A stretch of DNA of 64,000 nucleotides from Alphaproteobacteria bacterium (GTDB lineage: Bacteria > Pseudomonadota > Alphaproteobacteria > CAAGCB01 > CAG-977). The notes below the pieces were generated by a model. It made no database searches. It saw only the letters and a program-made list of their open reading frames with translations, and had not been told where the DNA came from. The translations under genes and the position numbers were made by a program. Of this stretch, positions 44,304-52,600 are shown piece after piece (within the stretch, counting starts at the first letter, position 1; the number at the start of each line of letters is the position of its first letter). Location of the stretch: NCBI GenBank assembly GCA_900768845.1, contig CAAGEK010000051.1, forward strand, positions 86,249 through 150,248. Direction: 5' to 3'.

Positions 44304-44756
44304 TCAATCATTCCGTTGCATTTTGGAAACAAGAACGTCGTTCAGAACGCCTGAGAACTCCTCGCCCCACACAAGGGCGGAGGTGACGTCGCCTTCAAAT
44401 TTCAAAATTTGAACGGCGCGCACGTCCTTGCGCTCCAAATCATACGACATCGAAACGGACACTTCAAAATTTTCAGATTTGAACAAAACGACGAATTCCT
44501 CACTGCTCGGAACGGCGAACAAACGGACGAACGCTTGCGAATCCGATGAAAATTCGTACAGGATTACAGGCTTTGCATCCTCTTCGTCATCACTGTCCTC
44601 CACACCGGCCAGCCATTCGTCATATTTGTCTTCAAGGTTTTCGTCATCCGCAAAAGCCGCGTCCAAAGCCGAAACCGCCAAATCGACAAAACGGTAAGTC
44701 ACCGTATCGCGGTACAGCTCCCCTTCCCAAACCGTCAGGTTTTCCTTTTCTGTCAT
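44304..44756 (-). CDS. Uncharacterised small acidic cytosolic protein
   Basis: 150 residues, not recognised. Strongly acidic with a cluster DSDDEEDA near residue 55; the second half alternates beta-like segments (VILYEFSSDSQAFVRLF, EFVVLFKSENFEVSVSM). No signal peptide, cysteines or catalytic motif. It overlaps or abuts the binding-protein gene and is divergent from flaF. Some flagellar or secretion role is possible given the neighbours, but nothing in the sequence shows it. Confidence 0.75.
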   Translation of the reverse strand: MTEKENLTVWEGELYRDTVTYRFVDLAVSALDAAFADDENLEDKYDEWLAGVEDSDDEEDAKPVILYEFSSDSQAFVRLFAVPSSEEFVVLFKSENFEVSVSMSYDLERKDVRAVQILKFEGDVTSALVWGEEFSGVLNDVLVSKMQRND

Positions 44757-44870
44757 TGTTCAACCCATCTTTAACTTGTTGACCGTAGCATTAATTTAAC
44801 AGAGATTTTTGATTTTTCATACGTTTTACACTAAAATGACATTGTTTTTTTATTTCAGGAGCTTTTTGTC

Positions 44871-45284
44871 ATGACCTTAAACCCCTATGCCGCCGCGGAA
44901 ACATCAGCCCAACCCCAAAACGAACTGGAAGCCAGAGCGTTGGTCAGAACGGCGTCGCGACTGAACGCCATCAAGGAAAACTGGGACGAGAAAAAACCGG
45001 AATTGCAAGAAGCGTTGAATTTGAACAGAAAGCTGTGGACGATTTTTGTCACCGACGTTTGCGAAGACGCAAATCCCCTGCCCGTCGGGTTGAAACAAAA
45101 CATCGTCAACCTGTCCGCGTTTATTTTCAAACAAACCTTTGCCATTCTTGCAAAGCCCACTCCCGAAGCATTGGACACGTTGATCAATATCAATATGAAT
45201 ATTGCACGCGGTTTGAACGAACAAAGCAAACGCCGCATCGAAGAACAGGAAAAGAAGGCCGGAGAATCCGCCGTAAAGGGATAA
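44871..45284 (+). CDS. flaF: Flagellar biosynthesis regulator FlaF
   Basis: 137 residues. FlaF is an alphaproteobacterial protein needed for flagellin synthesis or secretion together with FlbT. Conserved positions are ELEARALVRTASRLN, ALNLNRKLWTIFVTDVCE, then NPLPVGLKQNIVNLSAFIFKQ. The C-terminal tail is charged. Flagellin and flbT genes are not in this window. CAGGAGC precedes the start codon. Confidence 0.85.
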   Translation: MTLNPYAAAETSAQPQNELEARALVRTASRLNAIKENWDEKKPELQEALNLNRKLWTIFVTDVCEDANPLPVGLKQNIVNLSAFIFKQTFAILAKPTPEALDTLININMNIARGLNEQSKRRIEEQEKKAGESAVKG

Positions 45285-45682
45285 CTTCACCTTTAGAGTA
45301 TTTCCGCAGGTATCCCGCCGGTTTCGGATATGCGAAAATTTCCGTCCGTACCGGATGCGCTCAAGCCTTTTGAAAACCGGATGCTTCTTCACGAAGAAAC
45401 CGGAGGGTTGATATGACGGCCGGCATTTCAGCGAACCGTTTTGATACCTCGAACTCCCTTTGACAAGAAGGGCATTCCGTGCGGCTTGTGGTGTACGGTA
45501 CACCCCCGCCCCTTGGACTCGGAAAATTTTAAATGCACGCCCGTTCCCTTCAGGCTTGTTGCCCCGATTGCCCTTGCCGGAAAACGCCACTTGGCCGGAA
45601 ACACCGCTTTCGGCAAGCATTTCTCAAGGCTCCCGATTTTTTCCTTGGCGGATTAAAGAAAAAAACGCAACAAAACGACGGA
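45285..45682. other. 398-base gap without a recognised gene
   Basis: No supported gene. The minus strand is open from 45620 through to flaF, and the plus strand has several short frames, but none has a good start site and homology-like motifs. A palindromic stretch GGTGTACGGTACACC lies near 45491 and a CTTCTTC/GAAGAA pairing near 45385. It could be a decayed gene or an insertion remnant. Confidence 0.4.
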
Positions 45683-46660
45683 TCAGGTCACTTCCGTAAC
45701 CGCACGGATGTTGCCCTGACGGTTGATTTGAACCACGCGCAGTTTATCGTGCATTTCGGAAATCGTCTTTTCCCTGTCGATTGTCGGATAACAGTGCAAA
45801 ATGCGGTCGGTAAAGGCTTTATACGCCGCTTCGGAATTTTCCGCGTGGATGGTCGCAAAGCAGTTGTCGTGCCCTGATCCCATCAGTTCCCACAAAGCCC
45901 CCGCGTTTGCCGTGGAAATTTCGCCCCCGATGATCGCGTCCGGCGTAAAACGCACGACAAGGTCGATCAGTTTGGGATACGTCATCGTATTCGTTTGTTC
46001 CGTACGGGACAGCACCAAATGGACGTGGTTCGGATGCGGTACAAGCAATTCACGCGTATCTTCAATCGTAATGACGCGCTTGTGGCTGTCCAAAATCGTC
46101 AGCAGATTGTTCAAAAACGTCGTTTTACCTGTCGCCGTCGCACCGCTGACCAGAATATGATCGCCGCGCTTGATTGACAAAATCAGACGTTCATAAGGAT
46201 CTTCCGGATTTTCGACTTCCTTCAACTTGTTCAGCTTTTGCAAACGCTCGCCGGATTTCAACCCGTAATCGCCCAAACCGAATTTGACGTCATCCGAGTG
46301 TACGCGGACGCACATCGCAATGCCGCCCGTCAAATCCTCGTTGTCGTACATGACGTTGCGCCCCGCGATCCCCGTAAAACGGTGGTCGCCCGGCAATGTC
46401 GCATAAACCGCCGGAGACCCCTGTTCCGGATCGAACGGCAATTCAAACGTATTGGCAATGATATGCATAATGTCCGTCAGATACGTTCTGGACAGGTTGG
46501 TATCCTGTTGGCACGCCCACGGATGCGCACGCCGTCCGCGCAAACGCAACCAAATCTCGTTCGGACGGTTAATGGCGACTTCTTCCACGTTATCCTGCTC
46601 GTACCAATACGACAGATAACGCAAGGTCGATTCCAATACTTTAAAAGCGTTTGTTGCCAT
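45683..46660 (-). CDS. Type IV secretion VirB11/DotB-type ATPase
   Basis: 325 residues. The hexameric ATPase powers substrate transfer or pilus functions at the cytosolic base of type IV systems. The N-terminal domain (VEEVAINRPNEIWLRLRGR) resembles VirB11, and the RecA-like domain shows Walker A SGATATGKTTFLNN, the Asp box DTRELLVPHPN, Walker B-like PDAIIGGEI and the His box NCFATIHAENS. It follows the DotG-like gene by 14 bases on the same strand. In Legionella the counterpart DotB lies in another operon, so this linkage is notable. Whether it is nearer to VirB11 or DotB needs a tree. Confidence 0.9.
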   Translation of the reverse strand: MATNAFKVLESTLRYLSYWYEQDNVEEVAINRPNEIWLRLRGRRAHPWACQQDTNLSRTYLTDIMHIIANTFELPFDPEQGSPAVYATLPGDHRFTGIAGRNVMYDNEDLTGGIAMCVRVHSDDVKFGLGDYGLKSGERLQKLNKLKEVENPEDPYERLILSIKRGDHILVSGATATGKTTFLNNLLTILDSHKRVITIEDTRELLVPHPNHVHLVLSRTEQTNTMTYPKLIDLVVRFTPDAIIGGEISTANAGALWELMGSGHDNCFATIHAENSEAAYKAFTDRILHCYPTIDREKTISEMHDKLRVVQINRQGNIRAVTEVT

Positions 46661-46674
46661 CGTTTCGTCCTTTT

Positions 46675-49600
46675 TTAAAACAGTTCGGGCACGGGGTCTT
46701 CTTCCTTTGTTTCGGAAGCCGGAAGCTGTGCAGGCTGAGCCGCCGGAGCCGCACGACGTTGTTGCTGGGGAACCTGCTGGGGAGGATACGCTCCATACGG
46801 AGGATATGCGCCATACGGCGGATAGGGTTGTTGCGGCGGGGGATTCCCTCCGATCAAAGAACTGCCTTTCTGCTGTTGCTGTTGCGGAGCCCCCGGCATA
46901 TACGGGCCTCCCGGACCGTAATAAACCTGTTGCTGCTGTTGAACCTGATCCGGACTGAACGCCGCGGGAGGAGGAGCGTTCGGATCGTTCGGATCCCCGC
47001 CGCCGCCCGCGGCTCCGCCGCCTTCGCCCTCGCCGGTCAGTCCGTCTTCTTTATCGCTGTCGTTATCAATCAGGGTATCGGCCTTTTCCGCAGACGATTC
47101 AGGCGGATCCTGCTCGCTTCTCAACCACAAATCGGTCTTTGCAAATACGGTGATTCTGGTTCCCGACGGCACATAAACGACCGGCGACAATTGCTTCAAA
47201 TCACTCAAAACAGATTGGAACATATTGTTCATATTCTCGGAAAACTTCGTTCGTGCGTCTTGAGCCGCTTCCTGTCGTTCGCTCAAAGCGACTTCGCCGT
47301 CACTGCTCAACGTCGGTTTGTCGTTTGATGCTGACAAATACAAAACCGCGGATTCGATCACCGTTTGCAACGTCGGTATGCCGAAACGTTTAATCATTTG
47401 CAAATCCAAGTAAGCAGAAACGCCGCCGCGACCTTGCGCATCGCCGGACACCCCGTCGTCGGCAAAGAAAAACGCCGCTCCGTCCGGACGGATTAAACGT
47501 TTCCATGAAATGCTCATCTTGGTTGCGGTTGTTCCTTCATTTCCGTTTCCTCCCGGCGACATCTCGCCGATCAAACGACTGCCGGCGGGAATGATAATCT
47601 TGCGCCCGCTTTCGGAATAAATGTTACGTTCGACAATTGCCGAAGCGGGAGTCTCGGGGTAACGGGAATCGAGAGAACGCACCAACACTGCGGGAATGGC
47701 CTTGTCCGCAAGAATGACGCGATCCATATCGACGCGATAGGATGAAATCGAGCGTTGAACCGATTGGGATTCCCAGTTCGCGCTTTTCTTTTGCATCGCC
47801 AAACGTTCTTGTTCCATTTGTTTGGCGGATTTTACGGTTCCTAGCATTCCCATCGTCATTGTGCGGCGACGTGCCGTTTGCATCGCTTGAAGCTTTGCCA
47901 TACGCACGGGGTCGTAACGCTCGCCGCGTCCCGTACCGCCGCCCGCGCCCAAATTCTTGTCGCGATACTGGCCGTATGCATCGGGATCAAAACGTCCCAT
48001 CACGGAAACATCCCTCTTTCCGCCTTTTTCCCCTTTACGGCCGTCATCGCCACCCGCCTGATCCGGATTTCTGTCCGAACCGATAATATTGCCGTTCGCG
48101 TCAAGAATATCGCCGTTTTCATTAACAACGCCGATAATGTTCCCGTCCGCGTCGACAACCGTTCCGTCCGCCAGAATAATGCCGATTTTCTTGCCGTTTT
48201 TATCAAAAGCGAAACGGGGACGCAATTTGTCGCTCTTGGCCGTCAGCTTTCCGCCGCGCCAAGTCCCCAAAATATTACCGTCCGCATCAACGATGTTACC
48301 GTCCGCATCCAAACGCCCTATTTCAACGCCGTTCAAATCCATGACACGGCCGTCCGGAAGGATTATGCCGATAATATTGCCGTCGGCGTCGCGCAAAGGC
48401 TCGCCTTCCAGCACGGAACCGATGACGTTGCCGTTCAAGTCGACAACCGTTCCGTCCGGTAACACACGACCGATGATATTCCCGTTCGCGTCACGCAAAT
48501 AACCGTCGGGGCCCACCACGCCCAAAAACTTACCGTCACGCCCGATTGCAACGCGGACTTTATCAGACGCGGCGTCAACCTTTCCTATCGGATTGCCATT
48601 CATATCAACGACTGTCCCGTCCGGCAACACACGGCCGATGATGTTCCCGTTCGCATCGCGAACAAATCCGTCTTTACCGACATAACCCAAAAGCTTGCCA
48701 TCAGGGCCGTAAACCGGTTTGCCGATCATATTTGCAGGCGGTTCGACCTGACCGATGACGTTGCCGTTCATATCGACAACGCGCCCGTCCGCCAAAACAC
48801 GCCCGATGATATTGCCGTTTGCGTCGCGAACCAACCCGTCTTCGCCGACATACCCCAAAAGTTCGCCGTTCGGTCCGTAAACAGGTTTGCCGATCATATT
48901 CGCATCGGGAGCAACCTGACCGATCGGTTTGCCGTTCATATCAACGACGGTTCCGTCCGCCAAAACGCGCCCGATGATATTGCCGTTTGCGTCGCGAACC
49001 AACCCGTCTTCGCCGACATACCCCAAAAGCTCGCCGTTCGGACCGTAAACCGGTTTGCCGATCATATTCGCATCGGGAGCGACCTGACCGATCGGATTGC
49101 CGTTCATATCGACGACCGTCCCGTCCGGCAACACACGGCCGATGATGTTCCCGTTCGCATCACGGACGAAGCCGTCCTTGTCGACATAGCCCAACAACTT
49201 GCCGTCAGGTCCGTAGACAGGACGCCCGATCATATTTTCAGGCGGCAGAAGATGCACGTTTCCGATCGGATTGCCGTTCATATCAACGACCGTTCCGTCC
49301 GCCAAAACGCGCCCGATGACATTGCCGTTCGCGTCGCGAACCAAACCGTCTTCGCCGACATACCCCAAAAGCTTGCCGTCAGGCCCGTAAACCGGACGCC
49401 CGATCATATTCGCCGGCGCGCCGACCTGACCGATAACGTTGCCGCCCGCATCAACGACCGTCCCGTCCGGCATGACCTGACCGATAATGTTGCCGTTCGC
49501 ATCGCGGACATAACCGTCCGCACCGACATAGCCCAAAAGCTTTCCGTCGGGGCCGTAAACCGGTTTGCCGATAAAGCCCTGTATCGCCGAAGCGTCGTCC

Positions 49601-52600
49601 TGCGTGTCCATCATGGTAATACGGCACAATTCCTTGCCGTCGTTCCCCAACGCACGCCCGTCCGCCATCAAACGTCCCAGAACTTCTTTGTTTTCGTTGA
49701 CGATCGTTCCGTCGAAATGAACCGTACCGACGTTATCGTTTTTATTTTTACACACTTCGCCGACGGGAACGACACGCCCCAAAAATTTGCGCTCGTCCGT
49801 CAAGGCACGCATCGACGCCGTAACATAGCCGACTTCTTTCAAATCGTCGTCCGCAACCCTGCCCGACGGCAGAACGGAACCGACAATCCGTCCGTCACGA
49901 GCGATAACCCTGCGTCCGAACGGCACAATCACGCCGATTTTCTTGCCGGCCTTGTCCGTCATGTCGCCCGTTTCCGACCGGACGCCGACGGACGTGCCCG
50001 AAGTCGGCTCGACAATGTATTTCCCGCCGATCAACCGGCCGACGAGCTTGCCTTGCATATTGACAATGTTTTTCCATGCCGAACTGACGCCGATCACTTT
50101 GTTCTTTTTATCAACAATCGCGCCTTCGGTCGTAAAGCATCCCACGGAACGTCCCTGAGAATCCAGCACTTCACCGCTGCCGACGACATTACCGATCGGC
50201 TGGCCGTCAAATCCGACGCTTTCGCCTTTGCGAATCAAGCGGCCGACACGCTTTCCGTTCGCATCCGTCACGGTGCCGTCAAACGTGACGCACCCCAAGG
50301 ACGCCCCCTTCATATCGGTGACTTTGCCGTCGGTTCCCATCTGGCCGACAACCTTGCAAGCCCCGTTGATCACGGCTCCTTGGGCGACGACCGTACCGAC
50401 CAGACTGTCCCCCGTGTCCAAAATACCGTTGTCATAGGAAATGCGCCCGACCGTTTCCCCGCCTTTGCCGCGAACCGTACCGTCGGAAGCCACCGCGCCG
50501 AGAAGACGGCACGAACGCCCCACCGGAATACCGTTGACAATACCGGTTCCGATCGTCCTGTTCAGGTTGTCGACAACCGTGTCATAAGGCGTCAAACGCC
50601 CTATTTCCTTTTTATCGGTGTTCGTCACGGAACCTTCCGAATTGATCGAACCCAAAACGGCATTGTCAAAATTCAAAGCCAAACCGTCCGAAACGGTATA
50701 GCCGATCATCCGTCCGTCCGCGCCGATAAACTGTCCGCCGGCGGCATAACTGCCCGCAACCTTGCCAATGATGTTGCCGTTCATGTCAACGACGGTTCCG
50801 TCCGCAAGGACACGGCCGATGATGTTCCCGTTCGCATCGCGTACCAAGCCGTCTGCGCCGACATAACCCAAAAGTTCGCCGTTCGGCCCGTAAACGGGCT
50901 TGCCGACCATATTCGCGGCGGCGGCGACCTGACCGATGACATTGCCGTCCATATCAACGACGGTTCCGTCCGCACGAAGCCGGCCGACAACGTTGCCGTT
51001 CGCATCCCTGATCAAACCGTCTTTGCCGACATAACCCAAAAGCTTGCCGTCAGGCCCGTAAACTGGCTTGCCTATCATGTCTTCGGGCGCGCCGATTTGG
51101 CCGATCGGCTTGCCGTTCATGTCAACGACGGTTCCGTCCGCAAGGACACGGCCGATAATGTTTCCGTTCGCATCGCGTACCAAGCCGTCCTCGCCCACAT
51201 AACCCAAAAGCTCGCCGTTCGGCCCGTAAACAGCCCGCCCGACGAAAGAAGCGTCGGGAGACACCTGACCGATGACGTTGCCGTTCATGTCGACAACCGT
51301 ACCGTCGGGCATGACGCGGCCGATAACGTTGCCGTTCGCATCGCGAACCAGTCCGTCCTCGCCCACATAACCCAAAAGTTCGCCGTTCGGCCCGTAAACC
51401 GGACGCCCCACCATATCGGCGGGCGCAACGTGCCCTATGACGTTCCCGTCCGAATCAACGACGCTTCCGTCCGCCAGAACGCGACCGATAACATTCCCGT
51501 CGGCGTCGCGAACCAAACCGTCTGCACCGACATAACCCAAAAGCTCGCCGTTCGGCCCGTAAACGGGGCGGCCGAGGAACTTGGCCGGAACAATCGATCC
51601 GGGCTGGCCGATGGGATTGCCGTCGGCGTCAACCAGTTCGCCGTTCGGCCCGACGTAACCGATGACTTTGCCGTCGGGTCCCAAAATCGCTTTACCGACG
51701 GGAATGACTTCACCGATGACTTTGCCGGACGTATCATACACACGATCGTTCAAGTCGGCCCGGCCGATGACCCTTCCCGAAGCGTCCACAACAGTGCCGT
51801 CGGGAAGCAAAACACCTAAAATCTCGCCGTTCGGTCCGATAACCTGACGCATCCCGACAAAAATTTTACCGATGACACTGCCTTCCTCATTGACAACGCT
51901 GCCGTCGGGCATTTGCAAACGCCCGAGCAAACGGCCTTCTTCGTTCCAAGCCGTGGCATCCGGCAGAATACGGCCGATCGGCCGGCTGGATTCGATCTCA
52001 AACACGATTGCACCGACGGGAATCACCCCGCCGATGATTTCCTTTTTATCGTTCAGCACATACCCCGACGAAGCGACCTTTCCGATTCGCCCTTTATCGG
52101 GAAGATTGCGCGCAACGCCGACCGAATTGCCGCGGCCGGATAAAGCGGAACGTTCGTCAATCGCCAACCCTTCCGCCAAAGGCGTCCCTAAAAAGCGGTT
52201 ATCCGCGTTCACCAACAAATTGTCGGGACGCAAACAGCCGATTTTCTCGCCTTTTTCGTTGTACATCGTACCCGTGTCGTCAACGGGCCCCAGATATTCG
52301 TTCTTTCCGCTGACGCCCGAACGTGCGAAAGCGACACGCCCCGCGAACTTGCCGTTCATGTCAAGAATGGAATTGTCCATTTGGACATGGCCGATCCGGT
52401 TGAATCCCGCATCGACCAAACGGCCGTCCGTCAAAATCCGTCCCAGCGGCGTACAAGAGGATTTAAGCGGTACGCCCTGATACGGGGAAACACGCGCAAT
52501 AATCCTGCCGCCCGCATCAACGACGTTGCCGTCCGGAGCGACCCTGCCCAAAACGACCCCTTTTGCGCTCACCGCCGTCGCATCCGGCATCACCGAACCG

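Noticed and set aside
48410..51585. CRISPR-like periodic repeats
   Set aside because: The periodicity (about 165 bases) is in frame with dotG, and there are no unique spacers or palindromic repeat units. It is protein repetition.
49252..51819. An 855-codon open frame on the plus strand opposite dotG
   Set aside because: It mirrors the repeated codons of dotG, is rich in R, D, V and N without domains, and has no promoter or ribosome-binding site. It is a shadow of the repeats.
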